Assembly (NCBI GenBank): GCA_036380875.1
Contig: DASVDX010000091.1
Location: forward strand, 1-64,000
DNA from: ZC4RG17 sp036380875
GTDB taxonomy: Bacteria > Actinomycetota > Acidimicrobiia > Spongiisociales > ZC4RG35
Direction of reading: 5' to 3'
Length of the DNA stretch: 64,000 nt
Shown: in pieces, positions 1 to 7,746 of the stretch
How the letters are laid out: each line of letters opens with the position of its first letter
Position numbering within the stretch: the stretch's first letter is position 1
Translations under genes and position numbers: made by a program
The notes under the pieces: generated by a model
What the model was told of the DNA's origin: nothing
Databases searched by the model: none
The model's input: only the letters and a program-made list of their open reading frames with translations

Positions 1-1
1 C

Positions 2-160
2 GGTCTGCGCGCGCCCGCGCTGCCGGCGGTCGTCGAACGCCTCCGCACCTTCCTGCTCCCTCCCGCCGCGTCGATCGCCGAGGGCGAGGCCTTCAACGAG
101 ACTTGGCCTCCCCCAGGCCCATGGCGATCTCCGCCAGAAACCTCTCCTAGAAACGACTGA
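2..160 (+). CDS. C-terminal fragment of an unidentified protein (cut by window edge)
   Basis: One forward frame is open from the window edge to a TGA at 158-160 and gives 52 residues, with a helical stretch (AVVERLRTFLLPPAASIAEGE) followed by a Pro/Trp-rich tail. Of the two open forward frames here this one has the more protein-like composition. No family is recognised. Only the C-terminal end is present, so function cannot be assigned. Confidence 0.35.
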   Translation, partial: GLRAPALPAVVERLRTFLLPPAASIAEGEAFNETWPPPGPWRSPPETSPRND

Positions 161-278
161 GCGAGGGTCAAATCGAGGAGTCGACACGGCCCTCCAGCGG
201 CCACTGCGCGATCGGCTCGCGCGATGGACGCGCGATGGAGGCCCTCGCGGGCAGATTGATGAGACCCTCAGACAAGCG

Positions 279-305
279 AAAAACCCCTGGTGGCCAGGGG
301 TTTTT
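279..305 (-). terminator. Intrinsic terminator behind the initiator tRNA
   Basis: A perfect 12-bp inverted repeat (AAAAACCCCTGG / CCAGGGGTTTTT) with a 3-nt loop lies 5 nt beyond the 3' end of the tRNA. The arms themselves supply a T-run on either strand, so it can end transcription from both sides. Confidence 0.85.
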
Positions 306-310
306 CTTCG

Positions 311-384
<74 letters not shown>

Positions 385-437
385 TCGGTTGCGCCACCAA
401 TCTTAGCGGGAGGGTGTTTCAACCCGAAACGGGTTCG

Positions 438-1031
438 TCAGTCCGAGTTCGACAGTTGCTCCATCGTCCAACTGATCCGCTTGGCTCGTGTCTCGGGGCG
501 CTTGGCGCTGTAGATCGCCCAGAGGTACTGCTTCTTGTGAGAAGGTGGGAGGGCCTCGTAGGCGGCGCGGGCAGCGGGGTTGGCGGCAAACGCCTCCTCG
601 AGGTCGGGGTGGACGATCAGAGCTTCGACGTCGTCCGCTTGTGACCAGGACCCGTCGGCTTTGGCGGCCTCGATCGCCGCCAGGCCGCGTTCGTGCATCA
701 ACCCGGCTTCGATGAGTCGCTCGATCCGCCGCTTGTTGAGTGTCGACCAGATCCCGCCTTTGCGCCGCGGCGAGTACCACTGGATCGTGCGCTCGTCGTC
801 GACCCGCTTGGTCAGGCTGTCGATCCAGCCGAAGCAGAGCGCCTCCTCGACCAACTCGTCGTACACCGGGCCCTCCAGTTGCGAGGAAGGCTTGCGGAAC
901 ACGACCCAGATTCCTTCGGCACGGTCGGGGTTCGTTTCCAGCCAGGCCCGCCAGTCGTCACGGGTGGGAGGGACGAGCACTTCCTTGCCGTTCGGAGAGG
1001 GCGGCGGGGGCAGATCGACGATGGACGGCAT
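438..1031 (-). CDS. YdeI/OmpD-associated family protein
   Basis: A 197-residue protein of the YdeI (OmdA) family. The N-terminal domain carries the typical run around GIWVVFRKPSSQ, ALCFGWIDSLTKRVD and IQWYSPRRKGGIWSTLN. The C-terminal third carries the family helix with PPSHKKQYLWAIYSAKRPETRAKRI. Members are linked to bacteriocin or stress protection in some bacteria, but the biochemical role is unknown. The ATG at 1031 was chosen over longer in-frame starts because the residues upstream are Arg/Ser-rich out-of-family sequence. It is divergent from the MmcQ-like gene at 1106. Confidence 0.85.
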   Translation of the reverse strand: MPSIVDLPPPPSPNGKEVLVPPTRDDWRAWLETNPDRAEGIWVVFRKPSSQLEGPVYDELVEEALCFGWIDSLTKRVDDERTIQWYSPRRKGGIWSTLNKRRIERLIEAGLMHERGLAAIEAAKADGSWSQADDVEALIVHPDLEEAFAANPAARAAYEALPPSHKKQYLWAIYSAKRPETRAKRISWTMEQLSNSD

Positions 1032-1105
1032 GGCGCCACGATATCGCCGTGCCTGGCTCCGATGCCGGGGCTTAGGCTCGTCGTCATGGCTGCACGAGGA
1101 CACCG

Positions 1106-1486
1106 ATGACCGCCCTCGGCGTGACACTCGACGACGTGCGCCGGGAGGCACTGTCACTCCCCCGCAGCTACGAAGCGCTGGTCCAGGGTCGGGTCAAGTT
1201 CCGGGTGGGGAGGATCGTTTACCTGGCGGCATCGAGGGACGAAACCCTGCTCGGCTTCGCCTTCCCGAAGGAGGAGCGGGAGGCGTTGGTCGAGGCGGAG
1301 CCGCACAAGTTCATGCTCCCCAAGCCCGCCGACATGCGATACAACTGGGCGGTCGTCCGCCTCGCCGCCATCGACCTAGACGAAATGGCCGACATCGTCT
1401 TCCACGCATGGCGGATGGTGGTGCCGAAGTCCCTGGCCCGAAAGGTGGCGCTCGAGCGAGACATCGTCCTCTACGACGAGGACTAG
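1106..1486 (+). CDS. MmcQ/YjbR family DNA-binding-fold protein
   Basis: A 126-residue single-domain protein with the MmcQ/YjbR (CyaY-like fold) pattern. It opens with LDDVRREALSLPRSYEALVQGRVKFRVG, passes through a strand-rich core (IVYLAASRDETLLGFAF) and ends with the segment MRYNWAVVRLAAIDLDEMADIVFHAWRMVVP. The family is common in actinobacteria and is proposed to bind DNA, without a fixed role. It starts 74 bp from the divergent YdeI-like gene. Confidence 0.8.
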   Translation: MTALGVTLDDVRREALSLPRSYEALVQGRVKFRVGRIVYLAASRDETLLGFAFPKEEREALVEAEPHKFMLPKPADMRYNWAVVRLAAIDLDEMADIVFHAWRMVVPKSLARKVALERDIVLYDED

Positions 1487-1491
1487 ACGAG

Positions 1492-2205
1492 TCATCGGGG
1501 CTTGCGCCCCCGGGCGGTGATCATCGCCGGGGTGGACGTCGTGGGCGGATCGCCCTCCGGGGCGAGGCGGCAGATCGCTTCGTGGTACTCGTCGACCGTC
1601 ACCAGGTTGTTGCCGACGAGGTCGTCGGCGACGCTCTCGAACAGAGGGCGGATCTTCGACGCGATGGCCGGCGTGGGCACGGTCTCGCTACGCCCGACTG
1701 CCTGTACCTCGTCGAGGCCGAGCGCCAGCAGCTGTCGGTGGAGACGAGTCCCGATGAACGGGTCGGCGCCCTGCTCTTCGAGGAGGGCGAGTGTCGAGTA
1801 GGTGACAGCGGTCCAAGCCGGCGAGAAAGGTTCGAGCAGGGTGAGTGGCCGCATGTCGTATTCCTCGACGACGAGCCAACCTCCGGGCCGCACAGCGCCC
1901 ACGAGCTTCTTCAAAGCCCTGCTCCGATCCGGGGCGAGAGCGAGGTGGTGCCGGACATGGACGAGGTCGTAACGGTGCCCATTCAGTCTTTCGTCCACCG
2001 CCGCGGAGGGAACGGCCGTCACCGATGCTCCCCTCGCTCCCAGCCAGCGGGCGACTTGTGCCAAACCCCTTCCCAAAGTCAGGCACTTCGCGCCCGGACG
2101 CAGGTTCAGGCTGCTCAGCGTGCGGGACAACGTCGCATCCCACAGGTGGTCGACCCTAGGCAGAGCCCGGTTGAGACGCGCAACGGACGGCGTTGAGGCA
2201 GGCAT
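1492..2205 (-). CDS. Class I SAM-dependent methyltransferase-like protein
   Basis: A 237-residue protein with a Rossmann methyltransferase layout: N-terminal helix, motif I region around CLTLGRGLAQVARWLGARG, a motif II/III-like stretch (RYDLVHVRHHLALAPDR), and the post-III strand VRPGGWLVVEEYD. Motif I is degenerate: the usual acidic residue after the first strand and the GxGxG are replaced by LGRGLAQ, so SAM binding may be altered. The ATG at 2205 was preferred over a TTG nine bases earlier. No neighbour suggests a substrate. Confidence 0.7.
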   Translation of the reverse strand: MPASTPSVARLNRALPRVDHLWDATLSRTLSSLNLRPGAKCLTLGRGLAQVARWLGARGASVTAVPSAAVDERLNGHRYDLVHVRHHLALAPDRSRALKKLVGAVRPGGWLVVEEYDMRPLTLLEPFSPAWTAVTYSTLALLEEQGADPFIGTRLHRQLLALGLDEVQAVGRSETVPTPAIASKIRPLFESVADDLVGNNLVTVDEYHEAICRLAPEGDPPTTSTPAMITARGRKPR

Positions 2206-2278
2206 AGCGGCCAATCCTTCGACGTATCAGATGCGAGATCCATCCCTCGATTGGGGGAACGGGTCGCCCTGGTTGTGC

Positions 2279-2303
2279 GTTTGCGGGAGGGCAGGCTGGG
2301 TAC
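2279..2303 (+). promoter_or_regulatory. SigB/SigF-type promoter GTTT-N15-GGGTAC
   Basis: GTTT at 2279-2282 and GGGTAC at 2298-2303 are separated by 15 bp. This is the -35/-10 pattern of SigB/SigF-family sigma factors. The ATG of the small membrane protein lies 30 bp downstream. Confidence 0.65.
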
Positions 2304-2333
2304 GACGACAACGGGAGGCAGGAGGGAACCGAC

Positions 2334-2501
2334 ATGATGTCCAGGGACTACCAGTTCCATCGACCGATGGACGGTGAACGCCGGGTGGCAGAGATCGAGC
2401 GCATCGCGGTCGCTCAGGACGACCACCGGATCCGGACGGCGATCTTCCTCGTCGCCGCCAACATCATCGGCTTGGTGCTGCTGATCCTGCTCGCCATCTG
2501 A
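2334..2501 (+). CDS. Small single-pass membrane protein
   Basis: A 55-residue ORF with two adjacent ATG codons (2334 and 2337), preceded by a GGAGG-rich ribosome site (2313-2325). The N-terminal 35 residues are charged (RPMDGERRVAEIERIAVAQDDHR) and the C-terminal 20 are one hydrophobic helix (AIFLVAANIIGLVLLILLAI) that ends the protein. It would be a C-tail-type anchored peptide with its charged part in the cytoplasm. The family is not recognised. The SigB/SigF-type promoter upstream puts it in the putative stress regulon. Confidence 0.7.
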   Translation: MMSRDYQFHRPMDGERRVAEIERIAVAQDDHRIRTAIFLVAANIIGLVLLILLAI

Positions 2502-2551
2502 GACGGAATCCGCCAGAAGGCGGCGGTGCCGGCGGGTACTCTCCGGACGCC

Positions 2552-3118
2552 ATGACGATCGCCGTCCGGCTCGCCGACCCACAGCGTGACGCCGCGGCGA
2601 CCGCGGCCATCTACCGGCCGCTCGTCGAGAAGAGCCACACGTCGTTCGAAGCGGTCGCCCCCGACGCCGTCGAGATGGCATCACGAATCGAACGCACTCT
2701 CCGGATCCATCCGTGGCTCGTCGCCGAGGACGCCGGCTCCGTCGTCGGGTACGCCTATGCCGCTCCCCACCGGGAACGCGCCGCCTACCGCTGGTCCGTC
2801 GACGTCTCCGTGTACCTGCACGAGGAGGCCCGGGGACGGGGCATCGGCCGCCGTCTCTACGACCGGCTGCTCCCGATCATCGGCGATCAGGGCTACGCCA
2901 ACGTCTACGCCGGCATCGCCCTCCCCAACCCGGCGAGTGAGGCTCTGCACCGGTCCGTCGGGATGGAACTGATCGGGATCTACCGCCAGGTGGGGTTCAA
3001 GTTCGGCAAGTGGTGGGACGTGGCCTGGTACGGGATGCGCCTTCCCACCGCCAAACCCGAGCCCCATGAGCCGATTCCGTTTGCCGAACTACGTGCGCGG
3101 AGACCCTTTCCGCAGTGA
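2552..3118 (+). CDS. GNAT N-acetyltransferase, phosphinothricin acetyltransferase-like
   Basis: A 188-residue GNAT enzyme expected to move an acetyl group from acetyl-CoA to an amine. Features are IYRPLVEKSHTSFE near the N-terminus (the Pat/Bar family entry), the acceptor region WSVDVSVYL, and the acetyl-CoA loop RGRGIG at residues 94-99. These are followed by YANVYAGIALPNPASEALHRSVGM, typical of the Pat/YncA subgroup that acetylates small amines or amino-acid-like toxins. Substrate is unknown. It starts 50 bp after the small membrane protein and may be cotranscribed with it. Confidence 0.85.
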   Translation: MTIAVRLADPQRDAAATAAIYRPLVEKSHTSFEAVAPDAVEMASRIERTLRIHPWLVAEDAGSVVGYAYAAPHRERAAYRWSVDVSVYLHEEARGRGIGRRLYDRLLPIIGDQGYANVYAGIALPNPASEALHRSVGMELIGIYRQVGFKFGKWWDVAWYGMRLPTAKPEPHEPIPFAELRARRPFPQ

Positions 3119-3182
3119 CGTTCGGCCCTGGCGCCGGCGACAGCGAAGAGACCAGGATCGGTAAACGGAACAGGAGGTGCCG

Positions 3183-3578
3183 ATGCCGATGCCCACCGCG
3201 GGGACCCTGGTGGATGCCGAACGCCCCGCCATGGAGGACGCCATCGTGGAGGTGCGCGTCGCCTTCGCCCACGAAGGGCTGCAGCTACTCGACGCTCTCA
3301 TCCGTCTGGCCCGGCTCATGAGGGCGCATTCCACCCACCGAAAGGCGTCACGCCTCCTCGATGACATCGTCGAGCAGGCACCTCGGTTGGCACCCGACGT
3401 CGCCCGGCTGGCCGAAGACCACGACGAGCTCCCAGAGCAACTCGACGGCCTCGTCCGACGGGTCCGCATCCTCCTCGACGACGCCTCCACGATCTGTGAC
3501 CGCATCGTCGAACACCACCGGCTCGGCGACCACCTGGTCTACGAGGCATTCATGTCCGATATCGGCGGTGGCGACTAG
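3183..3578 (+). CDS. Hemerythrin-like helical protein (DIGGGD C-terminus)
   Basis: A 131-residue all-helical protein. Four amphipathic segments and the ending HHRLGDHLVYEAFMSDIGGGD recall the small hemerythrin-like (HHE) proteins of actinobacteria, but the canonical His/Glu iron ligands are only partly present, so metal binding is uncertain. The start is ATG 3183: AGGAGG at 3172-3177 stands 5 nt before it, while the alternative GTG at 3177 would overlap that site. The codons Met-Pro-Met-Pro-Met-Pro come from a short GATGCC repeat. It overlaps the convergent hydrolase gene by 4 nt. Confidence 0.5.
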   Translation: MPMPTAGTLVDAERPAMEDAIVEVRVAFAHEGLQLLDALIRLARLMRAHSTHRKASRLLDDIVEQAPRLAPDVARLAEDHDELPEQLDGLVRRVRILLDDASTICDRIVEHHRLGDHLVYEAFMSDIGGGD

Positions 3579-4384
3579 GCCGCCTCCAAGAAGAAGTCCA
3601 CGAGCACGGGAGCCACCGCCCCGGGCTCGAGCAGGTGGGTCTGGCCTTCGAGCACGCGGTGCCGGGCATTGGGCAGCACCGCAGCGAGGGCGGCTTGACC
3701 GAAACGCATCCACTCTGGGCTCTTCCCGCCGGCCATGACGAGTGTCGGCACCTCCACAACGGACCAGCGGTCGGCCGGGAGAGCTTTGCCGGCCTGGGTG
3801 TCGCCCATCACAGCGGCGTCGTAGAGCAGCGTGGGGGCGATGGCGACCATCTTCTTCCAGGCCGGCATCAGCGCCATCAGATAGGTCACGGCCGTCGGCA
3901 CCTCGACCGCGCGCATGAAGTGACGAACCGCGGCCGAGTGGTGCCCCGCTTGCAGGTGCCGCCTCAGGCCGTCGACGTAGTCGTCGCCCAGAGGAGGGCG
4001 GGTGTCGTCGACGATGAACGGCGCCTCGTAGACGGCGACTTTCTCGATCCCCTCGAGGCGGCTGGCCGCCTCCAGTGCCAGCACGGCCCCTGACGAGATG
4101 CCATACAGGTTGGCGCGGCCACCTGCCTCCGCCACGAGGGCGGCGATGTCGTCGACCTCTTTCTCGACGGAGTAGGGAGGAGTGTCGCCGCTGCCGCCTC
4201 GCCCCCGCCGGTCGTAGCTGAACACGGTGAAGCTCTCCTTTAGGTGGTCGGCCAGAGCCGCCGACGGGCCCTGCTCGTAGTAGCAGAGGGCGCCGTCGAC
4301 CTGGATGAGGGGAGGCCCACTCCCCTGGCGGACGTAGGCGATGTGAGTGCCGTCGGCCGACTCGACCGTTCGGTTCTCCTTCAT
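3575..4384 (-). CDS. Alpha/beta-fold hydrolase
   Basis: A 269-residue alpha/beta hydrolase. The N-terminal beta strands are followed by the oxyanion region SYDRRGRGGSGDTPPY, then the nucleophile elbow LYGISSGAVLALEAA (GxSxG variant with Ser in GISSG), an acidic residue late in the chain, and His in LEGQTHLLEPGAV near the C-terminus. It is the last gene of the overlapping operon that begins at 6667; its ATG overlaps the stop of the gene before it as ATGA. Substrate is unknown. Confidence 0.85.
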   Translation of the reverse strand: MKENRTVESADGTHIAYVRQGSGPPLIQVDGALCYYEQGPSAALADHLKESFTVFSYDRRGRGGSGDTPPYSVEKEVDDIAALVAEAGGRANLYGISSGAVLALEAASRLEGIEKVAVYEAPFIVDDTRPPLGDDYVDGLRRHLQAGHHSAAVRHFMRAVEVPTAVTYLMALMPAWKKMVAIAPTLLYDAAVMGDTQAGKALPADRWSVVEVPTLVMAGGKSPEWMRFGQAALAAVLPNARHRVLEGQTHLLEPGAVAPVLVDFFLEAA

Positions 4385-4779
4385 TCGCTCTTGCCTCCGG
4401 CGAAGGGTGGCTCGCCTTCGAGGAGCGGACGGAACCGGAGCGCCGACCAGGTTTCGTCGACCGAGATCTGGGTGATCGGCCGCATGTTGTGGTCGGTGAG
4501 GTACGGCCACAGCGTGTCCCGATTGATATCGCTGCGGTTTCCCTTTGGGTAGGCGATCCACAGCATCCCGGGCGAATGGAGTTCGTCGGCATGCGTGCGC
4601 AGCGCCTCCTGGAGGGAAACCGAGTCCTCGACGAACAGAACCGCCGTGTCGGCCTCGGCGAAGGGAGCGGTCTCCACGCCGGGGCCGAGGTCGCCGATCG
4701 TGTCGAGGCGCTCCGGCGGCTCGACCCACACCTTCGACTTGGGGCGTATGAACATCTTCTGGGCGGGGGTCTTGCTCAT
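4381..4779 (-). CDS. Conserved hypothetical protein of the ArsR/SRPBCC operon
   Basis: A 132-residue protein with a compact alpha/beta sequence that includes KVWVEPPERLDTIGDL, DTAVLFVEDSVSLQEALRTH, GMLWIAYPKGN and DTLWPYLTDHNMRPITQISVDETWSALRFRPL. This pattern (a small protein that judges whether a profile can be measured, with WIAYPKG and the ending WSALRFRP) is common next to SRPBCC and ArsR genes in actinobacteria; the role is unknown. Start and stop both overlap neighbours by 4 nt (ATGA), which implies translational coupling. Confidence 0.75.
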   Translation of the reverse strand: MSKTPAQKMFIRPKSKVWVEPPERLDTIGDLGPGVETAPFAEADTAVLFVEDSVSLQEALRTHADELHSPGMLWIAYPKGNRSDINRDTLWPYLTDHNMRPITQISVDETWSALRFRPLLEGEPPFAGGKSE

Positions 4780-5528
4780 CGGTTCTCCTCTCCGAACGAG
4801 TCGTGCAGCCAGGTCTCCCACATCCCCTGGGCGGCCTCACCATCGACGGCTGGGGCGAACAACTGGTGAGTTGCGATCATGGGCCCCTGGAATCCGGCGA
4901 TGAATCGGTACAGGGCGTCGTCGGTTCGCACTCCGACGGTGTCGCGGTTGCGAAGGTAGACCACACCTTCGTCCGGCGTCTGTCCTCCGAGCCGTATCGA
5001 TACGCGCTCTCCCACTTGGAGGTTGGAAGCATCGAGGGCGCTGGCCAACCGGGCCCAGGCAGTGGCGGCGTCCCGCGGCACGGGCCCGAAGGCGGTCACC
5101 GGTGTCGCCCGGCGTCCCCGGAAATGGGTGATCGCTCCGACCAGCGTGGCGAAGAACAGCTCGCCGCCGGTGGTCATCGCCTCGAATTCGTCCTCCCAGT
5201 CGTCACCGGGGATGAACCCGGACGTGACGACGCGGACGACAGTCGTGGAATCGGGACGGCCTTCGACGAGGAACTCGTAGGCGATGAACCGACCGTCCTC
5301 CCCCGGTTCGTTGGCGTGGACCAGCCGATGGGGCGGGTCCCACACCTCGATCTGAGTCGGTGGGATGCCGGGAAAGTCGGTGGCGACGAGGCCGCCCGGT
5401 CCGGGCTCCACCCGATTGTTGCCGAGAAACCAGCTGTCGATGCCGGGTCCCGACGCGATCGCCTCCCATACCTCCTCGGGCGAGGCCGGGATGTTCGCTT
5501 CCTGTGACCGCTCGAAGTGTTCACCCAT
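4776..5528 (-). CDS. SRPBCC (AHSA1-like) domain protein
   Basis: A 250-residue protein that starts with an AHSA1-type SRPBCC domain: EANIPASPEEVWEAIASGPGIDSWF, a PGIPPTQIEVWDPPHRLV strand pair, and the closing amphipathic helix. A C-terminal extension of about 90 residues (from DAATAWARLASALDAS) is not typical of the minimal domain and may be a second small domain. SRPBCC proteins bind hydrophobic ligands in a deep cavity, and the ArsR-SRPBCC pair is a widespread cassette. ATG 5528 overlaps the end of the ArsR gene by 8 nt. Confidence 0.8.
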   Translation of the reverse strand: MGEHFERSQEANIPASPEEVWEAIASGPGIDSWFLGNNRVEPGPGGLVATDFPGIPPTQIEVWDPPHRLVHANEPGEDGRFIAYEFLVEGRPDSTTVVRVVTSGFIPGDDWEDEFEAMTTGGELFFATLVGAITHFRGRRATPVTAFGPVPRDAATAWARLASALDASNLQVGERVSIRLGGQTPDEGVVYLRNRDTVGVRTDDALYRFIAGFQGPMIATHQLFAPAVDGEAAQGMWETWLHDSFGEENR

Positions 5529-6114
5529 CCTTGTTCCCTTCGGCTCTCGGATGGACGGCGACGACCAGGCGATGGTCCCGGCCACCCGGTGCGGACTCGT
5601 CGTGGTATTTGGCGACGAGGTCGGTGACTGCCGCCATCAACTCCTCGGTGAACGCCGCCCGATCAGCGGCGGAGGCGAACCGGATCTCGGCGTCCAGCCC
5701 GAAGGTGGCGAGGCGCTTGCCGGCACGATGGGCTCCGGTGACGAGAGCGCCGATGTCCCGCACGAGCTTTGTGGCCAGCGCCAGCAGCCAACTCGCCGAC
5801 AGACGGTCCGGTGCTCGGGCCGGATCTGGCTGCAGCTCCGCCAGCACTTCCGGGGAGATCACATAGGAGGCGGCGGTCGCCTGCATCACCCGCTCGGTCA
5901 TGTTCCCCTTGCGTCTCTCCTCCCGCAGCTCGACGAGGCCGTGGCGCTCGAGGGTGCGGAGGTGGTAGTTGACCTTCTGGCGGGGTAGCCCCAGTTGGGC
6001 AGCGAGTTGCGCGGCAGAGCCGGGCGTCGCGAGCCGGCAGAGGATCTCGGTGCGCACCGGATCGAGCGACACCCCGGCCACGGCCGGATCGTCGATCACC
6101 TGCACGTCACGCAT
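5521..6114 (-). CDS. ArsR-family helix-turn-helix regulator
   Basis: A 197-residue regulator. The winged helix-turn-helix lies at about residues 15-75 (VRTEILCRLATPGSAAQLAAQLGL, then QKVNYHLRTLERHGLVELREERR). The helical C-terminal half may hold the sensor or dimer surface. No cysteine metal-binding motif is visible, so it is unlikely to be a metal sensor. It overlaps the DHFR-like gene upstream and the SRPBCC gene downstream by 8 nt each. As the only regulator in the operon it probably controls its own promoter through the palindromes at 6707-6740. Confidence 0.85.
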   Translation of the reverse strand: MRDVQVIDDPAVAGVSLDPVRTEILCRLATPGSAAQLAAQLGLPRQKVNYHLRTLERHGLVELREERRKGNMTERVMQATAASYVISPEVLAELQPDPARAPDRLSASWLLALATKLVRDIGALVTGAHRAGKRLATFGLDAEIRFASAADRAAFTEELMAAVTDLVAKYHDESAPGGRDHRLVVAVHPRAEGNKDG

Positions 6115-6667
6115 GGGCAGGTTCCGTGACGGCGGGCCGGTAGGTGTTGAGCGTGATGCCGGAGTCGAAGCGCACAGAGTCGACCAGCTCCAACTCGATC
6201 GGGGCGGTGAAGAGCCGCATGCCCTTCCCCAATGCCACCGGATGGACGGCGAGCCTGTACTCATCGATCAGTCCGGCGGCGGCAAGACGGCCGGCAAGCG
6301 TGGCGCCACCCGACACTCCTATATCTCCCCCTTCCTCGTTCTTGAGGCGGGCAACGACCTCCTCGGGCGTCCCGTCCGCCAGGCGGGCGTTCTCCCACTC
6401 GAGGGTCTCCAGGGTGCGGGAGAACACGATCTTTTGCACCGAGTTCATGATCTCGCCGATCGGGTCATCCCTCATATGCGGCCAGGTGGCCGCCTGCTCC
6501 TCGTAGTTGTGCCGCCCCATCAACACCACGTCCAACTGGGACAGTCGTTCCTCGATCGCCCCGAGCAGCTTCGGCTCGAAGTGGGCAAAGGCCCAATCGA
6601 GCCCTCCGTCGTCGGTGGCGACGAAGCCGTCGAGCGATACCTGCATTCCCAACGCGACCTTGCGCAT
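6107..6667 (-). CDS. Dihydrofolate reductase / RibD C-terminal family reductase
   Basis: A 186-residue protein of the RibD_C/DHFR-like family, an NAD(P)H-dependent reductase fold. It shows MQVSLDGFVA at the N-terminus, the LMGRHNYEE and KIVFSRTLETLEW segments, and a cofactor loop IGVSGGATLAGRLAAAGLIDEYRL. Such proteins are common beside ArsR and SRPBCC genes and their substrates are mostly unknown. It is the first gene of the five-gene overlapping operon; ATG 6667 has an AGGAG site (6674-6678) just upstream. Confidence 0.85.
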   Translation of the reverse strand: MRKVALGMQVSLDGFVATDDGGLDWAFAHFEPKLLGAIEERLSQLDVVLMGRHNYEEQAATWPHMRDDPIGEIMNSVQKIVFSRTLETLEWENARLADGTPEEVVARLKNEEGGDIGVSGGATLAGRLAAAGLIDEYRLAVHPVALGKGMRLFTAPIELELVDSVRFDSGITLNTYRPAVTEPAHA

Positions 6668-6706
6668 CCAGTTCTCCTATCGGTGTGACGCAGACATCGT
6701 CGTACC

Positions 6707-6740
6707 GACAAACTAACTTGTCAAGACAATTTCTATTGTC
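6707..6740 (-). promoter_or_regulatory. Promoter/operator of the DHFR-ArsR operon
   Basis: Two inverted repeats stand in tandem: GACAA-N6-TTGTC at 6707-6722 and GACAAT-N4-ATTGTC at 6725-6740. Between them, on the minus strand, lies TTGACA (6724-6719), an ideal -35 hexamer, with a weak -10 (GACGAT, 6701-6696) 17 bp on. An ArsR dimer bound here would cover the promoter, which fits autorepression; this is inference. Confidence 0.6.
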
Positions 6741-7052
6741 CTAGCCCGGCCGCCTCACAGTGCGTGAAACAGGCCTCGGGGGATCCGCCCGGCAACCGTC
6801 CCCCGCAAGCCACCAGGCGAGTGCCACCGGCACGCCACCCCAGCACCTGATCACGGGGCTTCCCCGATCACGACCGCATCCGCGGGCCCCGAGCCTCCAT
6901 GCAACGGGTGAAGGCCTCCTCGGGGCTCTCGCCGGGGATACGTCCGCAGGCGACCCGCAGAGAACGACAGCAACCACGAGCCCCAGTGGCGGCGGAGCCG
7001 TCGACGTTTCCGCGGCAAATGCTCCTCCCCTTCGTCGCCGCTTCCTTTCTGA
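6741..7052. other. 312-bp stretch without a convincing gene
   Basis: No frame gives a family-like protein. On the minus strand a frame ending at 6868 has a protein-like tail (RIPGESPEEAFTRCMEARG), and its stop is followed at once by a hairpin (CGGGG-CTT-CCCCG, 6856-6868, with flanking ATCA repeats). A short or decayed gene is therefore possible, but no start or upstream coding sequence can be defended. Confidence 0.3.
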
Positions 7053-7487
7053 TCACCACTCGGGGCGGACGCGGCCCCGGTCGTCGAGCGGCCACTGCGG
7101 GTTGTAGGCGATCTCCCACAGGTGGCCGTTCGGGTCAGCGATGTGGCCGGAGTATCCACCCCAGTCCTGGGTCCGGGCGGGTGAAGCCACGGTCGCCCCA
7201 GCCGAAACCGCCTGGTCGAAGATCTCGTCGACCTCCTCGGGGGAACGGGTGTTGTACGCCAGGGCGACAGCGCCCGGCGGTGGGTCGGCGGATCGGCCTA
7301 GCTCATGGGAGAGGCCCGACCACAGGGAGAGCACCATGCCACCCATGTCGTAGAACGCCACCTCGGCTTCGGCGACGAAGTCGGGCTCCCAACCGAAGGC
7401 GCGGCGGTAGAAATCCACCGAGGCCCGCACATCGGGCACCGAGAGGGTGATCACGCTCACCCGCCGGTCGAGTTTCTTCTGATCCAT
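7053..7487 (-). CDS. VOC-family (glyoxalase/dioxygenase-like) protein
   Basis: A 144-residue single-chain vicinal oxygen chelate protein with two beta-alpha-beta-beta-beta modules. The first starts at VSVITLSVPDVRASVDFYRRAFGW, the second at EVDEIFDQAVSAGATVASPA. The ending HIADPNGHLWEIAYNP is typical and supplies the last metal-ligand Glu of the family. VOC proteins cover glyoxalases, dioxygenases and antibiotic-binding proteins; nothing here sets the substrate. It stands alone, 67 bp from the next gene on the same strand. Confidence 0.85.
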   Translation of the reverse strand: MDQKKLDRRVSVITLSVPDVRASVDFYRRAFGWEPDFVAEAEVAFYDMGGMVLSLWSGLSHELGRSADPPPGAVALAYNTRSPEEVDEIFDQAVSAGATVASPARTQDWGGYSGHIADPNGHLWEIAYNPQWPLDDRGRVRPEW

Positions 7488-7554
7488 CGGATCGACCCTA
7501 CATGGCCGGACGCGAACGCCCCCCGGCCGGGAGATCCGGGGGACGTTTTGCGGT

Positions 7555-7746
7555 TCAGCGCTCGGCGGATCGGCGAGTCAACGCCCCGACGAGCACGGCG
7601 ACACCGCCCGCCACCAAGGCCAGCGGTCCGATGTAGCGGAGATCGACGACACGCAGCGACCAGTAGCCGAGCGCCTCGAACACGAACGCGATCCCAACGA
7701 GCAGGTAGATGACTCCGGCGATCAGGGTCCCGGTATGCAGCCTCAT
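7555..7746 (-). CDS. Small two-helix membrane protein
   Basis: A 63-residue protein with two hydrophobic helices (LIAGVIYLLVGIAFVFEALGYW and IGPLALVAGGVAVLVGAL) joined by a short basic loop, with a basic C-terminus. The fold resembles the LiaI/DUF5668-type membrane pieces that accompany PspC and LiaF-like proteins. Its ATG overlaps the stop of the LiaF-like gene as ATGA, so it is the third gene of that operon. Confidence 0.75.
   Translation of the reverse strand: MRLHTGTLIAGVIYLLVGIAFVFEALGYWSLRVVDLRYIGPLALVAGGVAVLVGALTRRSAER

Noticed and set aside
438..1157. Longer N-terminus for the YdeI-like protein
   Set aside because: The extra 42 residues are Arg/Ser-rich, lack family similarity, and would run into the start of the divergent gene.
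580..2196. 538-codon plus-strand frame across three genes
   Set aside because: It crosses convergent and divergent genes with clear families, and its sequence is low-complexity Arg/Gly/Pro.
2535..2540. GGGTAC before the acetyltransferase at 2552
   Set aside because: No GTTT-like element stands 15-16 bp upstream, and the site is only 11 bp before the ATG of a gene that probably follows the preceding promoter.
6868..7119. Minus-strand frame with a protein-like tail before a hairpin
   Set aside because: Only the last 25 residues look real; the upstream part is Arg-rich and no start or family supports it. It is reported only as an undecided stretch.
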